The notes below the pieces were generated by a model. That model made no database searches, had not been told where the DNA came from, and saw only the letters and a list, made by a program, of their open reading frames with translations. The translations under genes and the position numbers were made by a program. Shown in pieces: positions 19,948 to 30,474 of a stretch of DNA of 64,000 nucleotides. This stretch comes from Methanobacteriota archaeon. Its GTDB lineage: Archaea; Halobacteriota; Methanosarcinia; Methanosarcinales; Methanosarcinaceae. Position 1 is the first letter of the stretch; each line of letters opens with the position of its first letter. The DNA lies in contig JAENYU010000005.1 of assembly GCA_016841625.1 (NCBI GenBank), positions 19,343 to 83,342 on the forward strand, read 5' to 3'.

Positions 19948-21126
19948 ATGCGAGTATATGACAGTCCGGTGCTCAAAGTAAATGCCAGTACAGAAAACGG
20001 AAAAATGGTGCTTGATACGGAGGGGCCTCTCTCCCAGCTTGCTAAACCCTTTATCAAGCGAATTAACGGGATCTTTGAAGAAGAAAAGCCCATCTCTGTG
20101 GATGAGGACGAAATTATTTTCTCTACATGGATCCCCCCTATCCCGGGTCCGGTCTTCAGCCGGGTAATCAGTGCGGAAATTGCGGCTATCAGGAAGAAAA
20201 GGGTCCCTGACCAGTTCTCAATAGGGATAACTGCCCGTTGCCCGAACCGCTGTATCCACTGTGGAGCCGCGGATATCAAGCCCGAAAAAGAACTCACGCT
20301 GGACGAGATCTGCGGGGCTGTGGACCAGAGTCTGGATCTCGGAGCCTACCTCGTTTCCTTTGATGGTGGCGAAACCATGCTTCGAAACGATCTCGTTGAC
20401 ATGGTTGCCCGCGTGGACAAGTCTCGGGCAATTGCAACCTGCTTTACTTCCGGCTACAAGCTTTCTGAGGAACGGGCCCAGGCGCTAAAGGCTGCAGGAC
20501 TCTATGCTGCCCGCATCAGTATTGACAGTCCTTTCAGGGCTGAGCATGACCGCGTCCGCGGACGCGAAGGTGCATACGAGGACGCGATTTCCGGAATTAA
20601 AAATGCAAAAGCTGCGGGAATCTTCACGGATATGTTCGTTGTAGTTTCCCCCCACAATATTGATGACCTGGACGATTTCTATTCGCTTGCAGTTGACCTG
20701 GGTATGCATGAACTCTCTATTTATGAGATTATCGCTATCGGGCGCTGGCTCGATCACGAAGATGAAGTGATAGGCAAAAAGGACATAAAGAGGCTTGAAA
20801 TATTCCAGAAAGCAATGAACAGCAAGCTGGAAGGGCCCAGAGTAACGGCTTTCCCCTATTTCATGGGGCCTGATCTCTTCGGGTGCTTTGCAGGCAAGCG
20901 CTGGATGCACGTAGCTTCGGACGGGGAGGTAATGCCCTGTGCTTATACGCCCCTTTCCTTCGGGAACATCTGTGAGGAACCCCTGGAGGCAATCTGGAAA
21001 CGCATGGGAAAACACGTTGCCTACAAAAAGGATGCTTCGTACTGCATGATGCGCAATCCCGATTTCCGGAAAGAGTATATCCACACTATTCCCGAAGGGG
21101 CAAGGATTCCTGTCAGAGTTAAATAA
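19948..21126 (+). CDS. Radical SAM protein with SPASM-like C-terminus
   Basis: A 392-residue enzyme. The radical SAM cluster motif is TARCPNRCIHC (CxxxCxxC) near residues 95-105, followed by FDGGETMLRNDL (the GGE SAM-binding motif). The C-terminal part has WMHVASDGEVMPCAYTPLSFGN and more Cys residues (YCMM), as in SPASM/Twitch proteins that hold a further Fe-S cluster. About 90 residues precede the radical SAM core. It follows the prenyl synthase by 169 bases. Substrate unknown; an aromatic quinone-like or peptide substrate is possible. Confidence 0.9.
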   Translation: MRVYDSPVLKVNASTENGKMVLDTEGPLSQLAKPFIKRINGIFEEEKPISVDEDEIIFSTWIPPIPGPVFSRVISAEIAAIRKKRVPDQFSIGITARCPNRCIHCGAADIKPEKELTLDEICGAVDQSLDLGAYLVSFDGGETMLRNDLVDMVARVDKSRAIATCFTSGYKLSEERAQALKAAGLYAARISIDSPFRAEHDRVRGREGAYEDAISGIKNAKAAGIFTDMFVVVSPHNIDDLDDFYSLAVDLGMHELSIYEIIAIGRWLDHEDEVIGKKDIKRLEIFQKAMNSKLEGPRVTAFPYFMGPDLFGCFAGKRWMHVASDGEVMPCAYTPLSFGNICEEPLEAIWKRMGKHVAYKKDASYCMMRNPDFRKEYIHTIPEGARIPVRVK

Positions 21127-21348
21127 TTTTTCCCAAAAATCGTTGTTTGGAAAATCTACTTTACAGGCTGTCTCAAAACCATTTTAAATTCTACAATTGG
21201 GTAACATCCCATTTCAATTTCATTTATTTATGGTAAACTCACAGATTAATCACACTTTTAAACCCCAATTAACTGCATCTTGCTTAGTTTAGAAAGTGTC
21301 GATTTTTACTGTGAGGAATAATTCGAAAAAGAGATTAATTTTCATTGA

Positions 21349-21830
21349 TCAACATAACTTATTTGCATTTCCTGCTACAATTCCCCTTTTATTCCAACTT
21401 TTATCCCCTCTCCCAGTTATCATTTTTAGAGTTTCTTTCAGGCTTTTACCTTCTCTTTTCATGAAATCTGCTATTTTCTTTATGTTGTGTACAGTACACA
21501 TCATAGTAAACATCATAGTAAATTCAATTTTTGCCTTCCTTTTCCTCAAAAGAAATCCTCTGAATCCTCTATCCTCTTTCATCTGACCAAATACAGGCTC
21601 TACAGTACACATTCTTTTCTGATATTGTTCCGTTCCTTCTTCTGTGTTCAGTTTAGCCCTCATATCCTCCATTAGGTATTCTCCTGGATCTCTTTATATT
21701 GTCCTTTTTTCACTATCATTACATGCATTTTTCAACACACATAGAGAACAATACTTACAGATATAATTCCGTAAATCTGGCTTATCTTTCCTTTTTGGGA
21801 TTCTTGTAAATGGGATCTCAAATGATGCTT
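21349..21830 (-). pseudogene. Decayed transposase (IS1182-like) remnant
   Basis: The open part (21349-21672) encodes KRMCTVEPVFGQMKEDRGF and HNIKKIADFMKR, the C-terminal DDE region I associate with IS1182-type transposases. The same frame continues upstream with NYICKYCSLCVLKNAC and SEKRTI, but a TAA stop stands between RTI and RDPGEYLMEDMR. Farther upstream the frame is lost. It is a nonfunctional relic; no intact terminal repeats were found. Confidence 0.75.
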
Positions 21831-22157
21831 AATTTTTTTAACTTTTCTTCGTCAAGTTTTTTCTGAGCGGCTTTAGGAAGCTCGTAGTTGTTCAACAGAT
21901 TTATTCCAGCAGATTTATTCCAGTAGTTTTTGGCAGATTTATTTCAACAGGTTTTTTGCCTTTTTTGGGGGGTCGATAGGAATGCGAGCTTTTTTTCATT
22001 CCTTGCCGGGTCACAAAAATGAGTGTCTCTCTGAATTGCGATTAAGGATGGGATACAGGATTCATGAAAATTTAGGGTTATGAAAGGTACAGAGAAAAGG
22101 GCACCAGAGGACAAACTACGAGGGGCAAGTTGCAAGAAATAATATTTCAGAGAAGAG

Positions 22158-22244
22158 TGACTCAGCAAACAAGGTTTGGAAAACAATGATTCGGTAAACA
22201 AGGTTTGGATAACAATGACTCAGTAAACGAGGTGCAGAGAACAA
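22158..22244. repeat. 29-bp tandem repeat, three copies
   Basis: Units start at 22158, 22187 and 22216. Each contains CTCAG/TTCGG, AAACAAGG and AACAATG. The copies differ at several positions. There are no spacers and no gene. Confidence 0.85.
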
Positions 22245-22549
22245 GGCGCAAGAGGTGAAATAAAAAAGGGGTATCTGCATTATTGCTTTTTTGTCACTGC
22301 TTCTTTTTTCTATTTGCTTTGTTGTTTGTCCTTTATTCCTGCATTTCTGATAAGAGCTGGGGCAGGAATAGGGCTTATTGTTAATTATTTTATTTAGTTT
22401 AAGTGCAATTAATTTTTACTGTATTATTTAATCTTTGTGTATTTTATCTTTATATTTTACTATTTATATTTCATTATTACTTAAAATATTCTTCAATAGT
22501 ACATATCTAACTATTAATCGTTACAAATGCCTGTATCTTCTTTGACAAA

Positions 22550-22658
22550 ACCGAAGCTGTTATATAGTTCTATCACGAAGGATTTGTTAACTACATCCAT
22601 CGGAGTAGGAATTTTTAATTATTAATTTATATACTAAATTTTAAGAGACGGAGATCAC
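22550..22658 (+). promoter_or_regulatory. Probable aha operon promoter and leader
   Basis: A BRE/TATA-like CCGAAGCTGTTATATAG lies at 22551-22567, about 90 bases before the ahaH ATG. A good Shine-Dalgarno-like GACGGAGATCAC precedes the ATG. The start of transcription would be near 22590, leaving a leader of about 70 bases. Confidence 0.4.
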
Positions 22659-22988
22659 ATGGCTAAAAATGAACTCTTATCTGAAATAAAAAAAGCAGAA
22701 GAGAATGCGAAATCGGTGGTCGATCAGGCTATTGATTCCAAAAACAAGCGCATCTCCGATGCTAGGGCTGAAGCCAGGGAGATCCTGAGGCAAGCCGAAA
22801 TTGATTCACACAAAGCTGCACAAGATTCTTTTAAAGCTGGTGATGAAAAGATCCTAGAAGAGAAAAATCATATAGTCAATGATGGTGAGCAAAACGCATT
22901 AGCCATGTCCCAAAAAGCTCAAGCTAACATCGACAATTCCGTCAATTACCTAGTACAGGAGTTTGAGAGGGCGGTCCTTAATGAGTAG
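22659..22988 (+). CDS. ahaH: A-type ATP synthase subunit H
   Basis: First gene of the operon. The 109-residue product is almost entirely coiled coil, with [21 protein letters not shown] and many Ala, Glu and Lys heptads. It pairs with subunit E as a peripheral stalk that links the A1 head to the membrane subunit I. It ends eight bases inside ahaI, so translation is coupled. Confidence 0.93.
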   Translation: MAKNELLSEIKKAEENAKSVVDQAIDSKNKRISDARAEAREILRQAEIDSHKAAQDSFKAGDEKILEEKNHIVNDGEQNALAMSQKAQANIDNSVNYLVQEFERAVLNE

Positions 22989-24930
22989 ACCTAAAGTGAT
23001 GACAAGGGCCGTTATTGTCGGACATAAAAGCATCCTTAAACAGACCATCGAAGCACTGTATGATACTAATCTCTTTCACATCGAAGATTTTGTTGAAGAC
23101 GAATCTGGTTTCAAGATCGACAAGCCATTCGAAAACGCAGGTGACATCTCTAAAAAGCTTGTGAAGATCCGTTCCATTGCCAATTATTTGGGGACTACAA
23201 GTAATGAACCTGTAGTCCAGAAAACTGGCACTGTTCTGCGCGAACTTGATTCGAATCTGGATGAATTGGACAGGGGAATCTCTGAAAAAACGGAATCAAT
23301 CATTAAATTCCAGAACGAGTTGAAAGATCTGGATTCCCAGAAAAAGGAACTTTTACCTTTCCTGTCTATCAATCTGGACTTTGACTATTTCCGTGGCTAC
23401 GAAAGCATTAAGGTTTTCGCAGGCACGATCAAGGGTAGCTTGGAAGAGAGTCAGATTTCAAGCATCACAAAGGCTTTTGAACTGTACGTTGATCCTCAAT
23501 CAAAATCAATAGTACTGTTTGTGGCCAATGCTGATGCCGACAGAGTCTACGAGTTAATCCAGGGTCTTGGATTCAGAGAACTCAGAATTCCGGAAAGAGG
23601 TGGTGTCCCAAGCGAGACATTAAGGTTAATCGAACAGAAGGAAGCTGAGGTCAGCAGGAAGATCGAGTCCACTAAGGCTGGAATCGACTCCATGAAGTCC
23701 AAGTATGCTGATTTCCTCCTTGCCAGCGACGAGATCCTTAGTATCGAGAGTGAGAAGGCAGAACTGCCTTTGAAAATCGCGACATCTGCAAATGCATTTA
23801 TTATAGATGGATGGACTCCCAGCGAGGACTACGATACTGTGGTCAGCGCTGTAAACAGTGCCACTGCCGGTAAGGCATACATCTCCAAACTCGAAATCGA
23901 AGAAGAGGAGGAGGAGCATGTCCCGGTCGAGTACAACAACTCGAAAGTAGCGGCACCGATGCAGCAGATCATGGATCTGTATTCCAGACCCAAATACACC
24001 GAAATTGACCCATCGTCAGTGCTCCTACTTACTTTCCCACTGATATATGGTATGATTCTCGGGGATATTGGGTACGCACTCATTCTGGGAGTACTTGCAC
24101 TGGCAGTCAAAAAAGCTGTAAAGTCTGAAGCAGTGCAGCCTCTTATGGATATTCTGATCTATTGTCAGATATCTACCTTTATATTCGGAATTATATATGG
24201 CGAGTTCATGGGATTCTCATTGGCAAGCTTGCATACTGCGCACGGTACGATTCCGGGTTTGATTCCGGGATGGGAAACCATTGTTCTTTTCCCCGGGCTC
24301 AGTGGCGAGGAAGTTACCTTCCCGGTCCATAGGACTCACATGATAATGACTATGATTGGTGCAACTGTCACCGTAGGACTCCTTCACTTAAATCTCGGTT
24401 TTTTGCTTGGATTTTCAAACATTGCCAGGCACCATGGATTTATGCACGGACTCCTTGAAAAAGGCAGTTGGATCATAATAGAGATCGGTGTACTTATAGC
24501 AGCTATAGGACTACTCGGCGGTAATTCCATCCTGACATACGTTGGAGCTGCTGTCTTTTTAATCGCCGTTTTGATGCTTCTCAAAGGAGAAGGAATTCAG
24601 GGCGTTGTTGAGTTGCCATCGCTGATGGGTAACGCGCTGTCTTATTCCCGTATCATAGCGGTAGGGTTGTCTTCAATATACATCGCATCGACAGTCAATG
24701 ATATTGCATTTGAAATGATCTGGCCTGATCATTCCCAGATTGGTTTCGCAGCAATAGCCGCAATAATCGTGTTTATACTCGGACATGGTCTAAATACCGT
24801 CCTGAGTATTATCGCTCCCGGATTGCACGCACTCAGGTTGCAGTATGTAGAATTCTTCGGAAAATTCTACTCTGGCGGGGGCGTAATATACAACCCATTC
24901 GGATTCATAAGAAAATACACGGAGGAATAA
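22981..24930 (+). CDS. ahaI: A-type ATP synthase subunit I (a-subunit)
   Basis: A 649-residue membrane subunit with a soluble half of about 350 residues (coiled-coil and collar) and a membrane half of about seven helices. Conserved membrane features include [19 protein letters not shown], and [15 protein letters not shown] with the essential Arg. It forms the ion half-channels and contacts the c-ring. I chose the ATG at 22981 ([10 protein letters not shown]), which overlaps the ahaH stop; an upstream ATG at 22963 is less likely. A short ExEEEEE stretch lies before the membrane domain. Confidence 0.95.
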   Translation: MSRPKVMTRAVIVGHKSILKQTIEALYDTNLFHIEDFVEDESGFKIDKPFENAGDISKKLVKIRSIANYLGTTSNEPVVQKTGTVLRELDSNLDELDRGISEKTESIIKFQNELKDLDSQKKELLPFLSINLDFDYFRGYESIKVFAGTIKGSLEESQISSITKAFELYVDPQSKSIVLFVANADADRVYELIQGLGFRELRIPERGGVPSETLRLIEQKEAEVSRKIESTKAGIDSMKSKYADFLLASDEILSIESEKAELPLKIATSANAFIIDGWTPSEDYDTVVSAVNSATAGKAYISKLEIEEEEEEHVPVEYNNSKVAAPMQQIMDLYSRPKYTEIDPSSVLLLTFPLIYGMILGDIGYALILGVLALAVKKAVKSEAVQPLMDILIYCQISTFIFGIIYGEFMGFSLASLHTAHGTIPGLIPGWETIVLFPGLSGEEVTFPVHRTHMIMTMIGATVTVGLLHLNLGFLLGFSNIARHHGFMHGLLEKGSWIIIEIGVLIAAIGLLGGNSILTYVGAAVFLIAVLMLLKGEGIQGVVELPSLMGNALSYSRIIAVGLSSIYIASTVNDIAFEMIWPDHSQIGFAAIAAIIVFILGHGLNTVLSIIAPGLHALRLQYVEFFGKFYSGGGVIYNPFGFIRKYTEE

Positions 24931-24935
24931 ATAAC

Positions 24936-25190
24936 ATGGTAGCAGGAGAAGCAGTAATGATGAGCGGTCCTATTCTGGACGCAGCAGGAATGAAGGCACT
25001 CGGTGCAGCACTCGCAATCACAGTAACTGGGCTTGCATCTGCATGGGCAGAAAAAGAGATCGGTACTGCAGCAATCGGTGCAATGGCAGAGAACGAAGGC
25101 TTATTCGGTAAGGGTCTGATTCTGACTGTCATTCCAGAAACTATCGTTATCTTCGGTCTCGTCGCTTCATTGCTTATCAACTCTGCCTAA
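24936..25190 (+). CDS. ahaK: A-type ATP synthase proteolipid subunit K (c-subunit)
   Basis: An 84-residue hairpin of two membrane helices. The ion-binding Glu is in LILTVIPETIVIFGLV, near residue 68. The protein carries one hairpin and so is a single c-type unit, unlike the multi-hairpin c-subunits of some other methanogens. It assembles into the rotor ring, so many copies are needed per enzyme. A hairpin array follows it directly. Whether H+ or Na+ is carried cannot be read with certainty. Confidence 0.95.
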   Translation: MVAGEAVMMSGPILDAAGMKALGAALAITVTGLASAWAEKEIGTAAIGAMAENEGLFGKGLILTVIPETIVIFGLVASLLINSA

Positions 25191-25395
25191 TTTAAGAGCA
25201 TTCCGCTCTTAAATTTCTTAGGGTATTTTCGCTCTAAGTTTCTTAGAGCGTTTTTGCTCTAAGTTTCTTAGGGTATTTTCGCTCTAAGTTTCTTAGAGCG
25301 TTTTTGCTCTAAGTTTTTTAGGTATTTTTTCACTCCATCTTATTGGAGTGTTTGCTCTAATGATTAGGGCAGTTTTTTGCTCTAAATTTATTTGG
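25191..25395 (+). repeat. 25-bp-period hairpin array between ahaK and ahaE
   Basis: The region is a tandem array with a 25-base period. A 50-base block at 25211-25260 recurs at 25261-25310 with one difference. It folds into about seven successive hairpins, including TTTAAGAGC/GCTCTTAAA at 25193-25215, CTTAGAGC/GCTCTAAG twice, CTTAGGGT/GCTCTAAG with G-U pairs, CACTCCA/TGGAGTG and GCTCTAA/TTAGGGC. Copies have diverged while pairing is kept. It lies between the genes for the many-copy c-subunit and the low-copy subunit E. Confidence 0.9.
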
Positions 25396-25405
25396 AGGTG
25401 TAAGC

Positions 25406-25957
25406 ATGGGACTAGAGATCGTTGTAAAGGATATCCAGAATGGTGCGCAGAGTGAAGCGTCCCGCATCAATGCTGAAGCCGAGGCGAAGGTCTCCGAGAT
25501 CTTAAATGAGGCCAAGAACACCCATAAAAAGATGCTCGGAGACAGCCTGGCTAAAGTTGAAGAGGATCTCCAGAAGCTGCACCAGCAGGTTATATCCAGT
25601 GCAAATCTTGAAGTAAAAAGAATCGCGCTAAACAAGCGTAAAGAGCTTCTGGATGCTGTTTATAATCAAGCCGTTGAATCAATAAAGTCGATGTCAGCTT
25701 CTAAAAATGAAGAATTATTAAAAATTATTATCGGCAAGTACGAAGCCAGCGGTGCCAAGATCTATTCTTCAAAGGATTCAGAAGAACTTGTCAAAAAGTT
25801 GTCCTCATTAACCTACGCTGGTAATATCAATTGTATCGGCGGCGTTGTTCTTGAAAATGAAGACGGAACAATAAGGTTTGATTTCACGTACGATTTAATC
25901 CTGAAAAACGCGTATGAGCGTTCATTGAAACAGATATCAGATATCTTATACGGGTGA
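25406..25957 (+). CDS. ahaE: A-type ATP synthase subunit E
   Basis: A 183-residue peripheral-stalk subunit. The N-terminal half is a coiled coil (SEASRINAEAEAKVSEILNEAKN), the C-terminal half a mixed globular domain (GGVVLENEDGTIRFDFTYD) that binds the A1 head. Length fits the family. A strong TGGAGGTG Shine-Dalgarno precedes the ATG at 25406, so it can be translated independently of the upstream hairpins. Confidence 0.95.
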   Translation: MGLEIVVKDIQNGAQSEASRINAEAEAKVSEILNEAKNTHKKMLGDSLAKVEEDLQKLHQQVISSANLEVKRIALNKRKELLDAVYNQAVESIKSMSASKNEELLKIIIGKYEASGAKIYSSKDSEELVKKLSSLTYAGNINCIGGVVLENEDGTIRFDFTYDLILKNAYERSLKQISDILYG

Positions 25958-25963
25958 TGTGCA

Positions 25964-27052
25964 ATGAGGCTGCCGTATTTGGACAAAATCTGGGGTAAAA
26001 AACCCAGAAAATCCGATAAGAAGAAAAAAGGCACTTCTAACTATGCTTATGCCGTTACCCGTGTACGCGCGATGAAAAGTAAGCTGCTTCCAAAGGAAAC
26101 ATATCCGCGGCTTATGAACATGGGCGTTGATGAAATTACCCGCTTTATCCAGGAGTCTGAGTACAAAAACGATATTGACGAACTGGCAATGAAATACAGT
26201 GGTGCAGATCTGGCAGAACATGCACTTAACAGGAATCTTGCGCTCACCTATGCAAAATTGCTTTTAATAACCGCAGGAGAACCCAATTACCTCATTTCAG
26301 AGTACCTCCGGAGATATGATATCTGGAACATAAAGACCCTCCTCCGTGGGAAACAGTATAATGCATCTTTAGAGGAGATCCTGGAAACTCTGATATCTGC
26401 CGGGGAACTCACCTATACCACCCTGTCGGAACTTGCAGCAATGGAATCATATGAGGAAATTATTGAAGCCCTTAATGAGACCGATTATTACCCCCTGCTA
26501 CAGGAAGAATACGACGGGACAAACCTGGCATACATTGAAAACGAACTTGACAAGATGTATTATTCAGGTCTGTTCGGTGTAATCGGGAAACCAAGATCCA
26601 AGGACCGCAAACTCTTTGCAAGGTTCATTAAGCTGGAAGTTGATGCCAAGAACATGGGTACCCTGTTCAGGCTTAAAAAAGCGGGAGTTGAGCAGCTTGA
26701 TGAGATCATGCCTTTGATGATCGAGGGCGGGCTTGAATTAAACACCGAAAAACTTGCATCTCTCCCCTACGAGGAGTTTGTTGAAGCTCTTCGAAAAACG
26801 CGGTATTGGGATGCTATTTCAGGTGTAATGGTTCCTGACATGGATTCCCTGACTGGCCTGGAATGCAGACTACTGAAATTCTCTCTTGAATCTGCAACTA
26901 CTTATTCGCACGTATCCCCGATCTCAATTGTGCCTATTATGGATTATATTATCTATAAGAACAATGAGGTCAACAACCTTCGGATTATCTTCAGGGGTAA
27001 AGAGGCTGGCCTCGAAGATGAATTAATCAAAGACCAGTTGGTGGTAATCTGA
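25964..27052 (+). CDS. ahaC: A-type ATP synthase subunit C
   Basis: A 362-residue helical subunit (V-type d / AtpC family) that sits as a funnel between the central stalk and the c-ring. Recognisable segments are [17 protein letters not shown] at the N-terminus, [13 protein letters not shown] and [15 protein letters not shown]. It begins six bases after ahaE and its TGA overlaps the ahaF ATG (TGATG). Confidence 0.95.
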   Translation: MRLPYLDKIWGKKPRKSDKKKKGTSNYAYAVTRVRAMKSKLLPKETYPRLMNMGVDEITRFIQESEYKNDIDELAMKYSGADLAEHALNRNLALTYAKLLLITAGEPNYLISEYLRRYDIWNIKTLLRGKQYNASLEEILETLISAGELTYTTLSELAAMESYEEIIEALNETDYYPLLQEEYDGTNLAYIENELDKMYYSGLFGVIGKPRSKDRKLFARFIKLEVDAKNMGTLFRLKKAGVEQLDEIMPLMIEGGLELNTEKLASLPYEEFVEALRKTRYWDAISGVMVPDMDSLTGLECRLLKFSLESATTYSHVSPISIVPIMDYIIYKNNEVNNLRIIFRGKEAGLEDELIKDQLVVI

Positions 27053-27357
27053 TGGAACTAGCAGTGATCGGAAAGAGCGAGTTTGTCACAGGATTCAGGC
27101 TGTCCGGTATCAAAAAAATATATGAGGTTGCTGATGCTGCTGAGACTGAATCTGCGGTAAAAGAGGTGCTTGATGATAATAACGTCGGGATTATTGTAAT
27201 GCACAATGATGACATTGGTAATCTGCCGGAAATTTTAATGAAAAACTTGAACGAGTCAGTACAGCCAACAGTTGTAGCCCTTGGAGGTTCTGGCGAAGGC
27301 TCAACGAGTTTAAGAGATAAAATAAAACAAGCGGTAGGTGTTGATCTGTGGAAGTAA
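27052..27357 (+). CDS. ahaF: A-type ATP synthase subunit F
   Basis: A 101-residue central-stalk subunit with a Rossmann-like fold: [20 protein letters not shown], then [10 protein letters not shown]. It binds the D subunit and modulates ATPase activity. It overlaps ahaC by one base and ahaA by ten bases. Confidence 0.94.
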   Translation: MELAVIGKSEFVTGFRLSGIKKIYEVADAAETESAVKEVLDDNNVGIIVMHNDDIGNLPEILMKNLNESVQPTVVALGGSGEGSTSLRDKIKQAVGVDLWK

Positions 27358-29084
27358 AAAGTGAAATTTATCGTGTGGCTGGGCCTGTCGTTACCGCCAT
27401 TGGCTTGGATGCAAAAATGTATGACCTGGTCAAAGTCGGACACGAAGGGCTGATGGGCGAAGTCATCCAGATTAGGGGTGAAAAGACCGTCATCCAGGTA
27501 TACGAAGAGACAGCCGGCGTCATGCCCGGTGAACCCTGTGAAACCACAGGTATGTCTCTTGCCGTGGAACTTGGCCCCGGACTCCTCTCCAGTATTTATG
27601 ATGGTGTCCAGAGGCCTTTGCACGTTTTGCTTGAGAAAATGGGCAGCTTCATCCAGAGAGGTGTCAGCGCAGACGGGCTTGACCACAAAAGAATCTGGGA
27701 ATTTAAGCCTGTTGTCAAGAAGGGTGACGTCGTAAAGGGCGGAGAAGTGATCGGAGTAGTTCAGGAAACCGTGAACCTCGAGCACAAGATCATGGTGCCC
27801 CCGAACGTCTCAGGAACAGTTGCCGACATTAAGAGCGGAAACTTTACGGTTGAGGACACAGTCTGTACCCTCACTGATGGGACCGATCTGCAGTTGATGC
27901 AGAGGTGGCCTGTCAGAGTTCCCAGACCCGTGCACAAGAAACTCACTCCTACAAAGCCGCTGGTTACGGGACAGAGGATCCTTGATGGGCTCTTCCCTGT
28001 AGCAAAAGGTGGAACCGCTGCAATCCCAGGACCTTTCGGTTCCGGAAAGACGGTTACCCAGCAGCAGCTTGCAAAGTGGAGTGACACTGAAATCGTGGTC
28101 TACATCGGATGCGGTGAACGTGGAAACGAGATGGCTGATGTCCTGAGTGACTTCCCTGATCTCGAAGATCCCCAGACCGGAAGGCCGCTCATGGAGCGTA
28201 CTGTCCTTATTGCTAACACTTCTAACATGCCTGTGGCAGCAAGGGAAGCTTCCGTGTACACCGGAATCACCATTGCGGAGTACTTCCGTGACATGGGATA
28301 CGATGTATCCCTTATGGCTGACTCCACCTCAAGGTGGGCAGAGGCAATGAGAGAAATCTCCTCCCGTCTCGAAGAAATGCCTGGTGAAGAAGGTTACCCG
28401 GCATACCTGGCAGCAAGGCTGGCAGAATTCTACGAGCGTTCCGGGGTTGCCGTGTCCCTCTGTGGTGAGACAGGTTCCATTACGGTTATCGGAGCAGTAT
28501 CTCCACCTGGTGGCGACTTCACTGAACCTGTTACGCAGAATACCCTGCGTATCGTGAAAGTGTTCTGGGCTCTTGACTCCAAGCTGTCTCAGAGGCGTCA
28601 CTTCCCTGCTATTAACTGGCTGAACAGTTACAGTCTGTACAAGGAAGGTCTAACTGACTGGTATGGCGATAATGTGGCTCCTGACTGGGTGGCCATGAGG
28701 GAGAAAGCAATGGGCATGCTCCAGGTAGAGTCCGAACTGCAGGAAATCGTGCAGCTAGTCGGTTCAGACGCTCTGCCGGAAGACCAGCAGCTCCTGCTTG
28801 AAATCACCCGTCTTATCAGGGAAGTTTTCCTGCAGCAGAATGCATTCCATCCGATAGACACCTACAGTCCGTATACCGAACAGTACAAGACCATGCAGGC
28901 TATCATGAAGTTCGGGGATGCTGCAAATGAGGCTCTGGCCGCCGGTGTTCCGATGTCGGAAATCCTCAAGTCGGAAGCCATGAACGAGCTTGCCAAGGTC
29001 AAGTACGAAGAGGACTTCGACGCTTCTCTGAACGCTGTCCTTGCCAAGATGGATAAGGAGTTTGCAGCCCTGGGAGGTAGGTGA
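27348..29084 (+). CDS. ahaA: A-type ATP synthase catalytic subunit A
   Basis: The 578-residue catalytic subunit. The P-loop is [12 protein letters not shown], the Walker B region and [11 protein letters not shown] follow, and a long insert (about 100-190), the non-homologous region of A/V-type A subunits, is present. [18 protein letters not shown] is also typical. Translation starts at GTG 27348, overlapping the ahaF stop. It makes or splits ATP at the interface with subunit B. Confidence 0.97.
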   Translation: MEVKSEIYRVAGPVVTAIGLDAKMYDLVKVGHEGLMGEVIQIRGEKTVIQVYEETAGVMPGEPCETTGMSLAVELGPGLLSSIYDGVQRPLHVLLEKMGSFIQRGVSADGLDHKRIWEFKPVVKKGDVVKGGEVIGVVQETVNLEHKIMVPPNVSGTVADIKSGNFTVEDTVCTLTDGTDLQLMQRWPVRVPRPVHKKLTPTKPLVTGQRILDGLFPVAKGGTAAIPGPFGSGKTVTQQQLAKWSDTEIVVYIGCGERGNEMADVLSDFPDLEDPQTGRPLMERTVLIANTSNMPVAAREASVYTGITIAEYFRDMGYDVSLMADSTSRWAEAMREISSRLEEMPGEEGYPAYLAARLAEFYERSGVAVSLCGETGSITVIGAVSPPGGDFTEPVTQNTLRIVKVFWALDSKLSQRRHFPAINWLNSYSLYKEGLTDWYGDNVAPDWVAMREKAMGMLQVESELQEIVQLVGSDALPEDQQLLLEITRLIREVFLQQNAFHPIDTYSPYTEQYKTMQAIMKFGDAANEALAAGVPMSEILKSEAMNELAKVKYEEDFDASLNAVLAKMDKEFAALGGR

Positions 29085-29086
29085 GT

Positions 29087-30469
29087 ATGGCAAAAGAGTA
29101 TAAGACAATCACGGAAATCGCAGGCCCTCTTATCTTTGTCGAGAAAACAGAGCCGGTGGGTTATAAGGAAATCGTTAGCATCAATCTGCCTGACGGAACC
29201 ACCCGCAGAGGGGAAGTTCTGGACACTTCCGCAGACATTGTGGTTGTGCAGGTCTACGAAGGTACGGGCGGTTTGAACAAGGATTGTGGTATTGTCTTCA
29301 CAGGGGAAACCCTGAAACTTGCTGCATCTATTGACCTCCTCGGCAGGATCCTGTCCGGTGCCGGTGAACCTCTGGACGGTGGGCCCAGAATCGTGCCTGA
29401 CAAGATGATTGACATCAACGGGGCCGCAATGAACCCGTATGCAAGGTTGCCCCCTAAGGATTTCATCCAGACCGGGATTTCCACAATTGATGGGACCAAC
29501 ACCCTGGTTCGTGGGCAGAAACTGCCTATCTTCTCTGCATCAGGTCTTCCGCACAACGAAATTGCCCTGCAGATCGCAAGGCAGGCTTCTGTGCCTGGCT
29601 CTGAAGGAGAGTTCGCTGTGGTCTTCGGAGCAATGGGTATCACCAACGAAGAAGCCCAGTACTTCATGGAGGACTTCGAAAAGACCGGCGCTCTGGAAAG
29701 AGCTGTTGTGTTCATGAACCTTGCAGATGACCCTGCCGTGGAACGTCTGGTTACCCCGCGTATGGCCCTGACTGCAGCCGAGTACCTGGCATACGAGCAC
29801 GACATGCACGTTCTCGTTATCCTGACCGACATCACCAATTACGCTGAAGCTCTCCGTCAAATGGGAGCCGCCCGTAATGAAGTGCCTGGTCGTCGTGGGT
29901 ACCCCGGTTACATGTACACTGACCTTGCAACCCTGTATGAAAGAGCAGGTATTGTCAAGGGTGCCAAGGGTTCCGTTACCCAGATTCCTATCCTTTCAAT
30001 GCCCGGTGACGATGTCACCCACCCGATCCCTGACCTGTCCGGGTACATTACCGAAGGCCAGATCGTGGTTGCCAGGGAACTGCACAGGAAGGGTATCTAC
30101 CCGCCAATCAACGTGTTGCCTTCCCTGTCCAGGCTGATGAACTCCGGTATCGGAGGCGATAAGACCAGGGAAGACCACAAGGCTGTTTCTGACCAGATGT
30201 ATGCAGGATACGCTGAAGGGCGTGACCTGAGAGGTCTGGTGGCTATCGTCGGTAAGGAAGCACTGTCCGAAAGGGACTTGAAGTTCCTTGAGTTTGCTGA
30301 CCTCTTTGAAGAGAACTTTGTTACTCAGGGCAGAAACGAAAACAGGACCATTGCGGAAACCCTGGATATTGGCTGGAAGATCCTCGCACACCTGCCAGAA
30401 AACCAGTTGAACAGGATTGACAACAAATACATCAATAAGTACCATCCGGCACACAGAAAGGCAGAGTGA
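29087..30469 (+). CDS. ahaB: A-type ATP synthase subunit B
   Basis: A 460-residue non-catalytic nucleotide-binding subunit that alternates with A in the head. It lacks a full P-loop but keeps [18 protein letters not shown] and [14 protein letters not shown] chose the ATG at 29087: it is nine bases after GGAGG, while a GTG at 29081 would be too close. It starts two bases after ahaA ends. Confidence 0.96.
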   Translation: MAKEYKTITEIAGPLIFVEKTEPVGYKEIVSINLPDGTTRRGEVLDTSADIVVVQVYEGTGGLNKDCGIVFTGETLKLAASIDLLGRILSGAGEPLDGGPRIVPDKMIDINGAAMNPYARLPPKDFIQTGISTIDGTNTLVRGQKLPIFSASGLPHNEIALQIARQASVPGSEGEFAVVFGAMGITNEEAQYFMEDFEKTGALERAVVFMNLADDPAVERLVTPRMALTAAEYLAYEHDMHVLVILTDITNYAEALRQMGAARNEVPGRRGYPGYMYTDLATLYERAGIVKGAKGSVTQIPILSMPGDDVTHPIPDLSGYITEGQIVVARELHRKGIYPPINVLPSLSRLMNSGIGGDKTREDHKAVSDQMYAGYAEGRDLRGLVAIVGKEALSERDLKFLEFADLFEENFVTQGRNENRTIAETLDIGWKILAHLPENQLNRIDNKYINKYHPAHRKAE

Positions 30470-30474
30470 TTGCC

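Larger units (their letters stand above)
21127..22658. other. Long AT-rich region with decayed insertion sequence and aha leader
   Basis: This 1.5-kb stretch holds a transposase relic (21349-21830), a 29-bp tandem repeat (22158-22244) and the promoter region of the ATP synthase operon. Short runs of CAGATTTATT-type repeats occur at 21895-21950. No intact gene is present. Confidence 0.6.

Noticed and set aside
21944..22201. 85-codon minus-strand frame in the aha upstream region
   Set aside because: It overlaps the 29-bp tandem repeat and its translation is Ser/Leu/Phe-rich without motifs.
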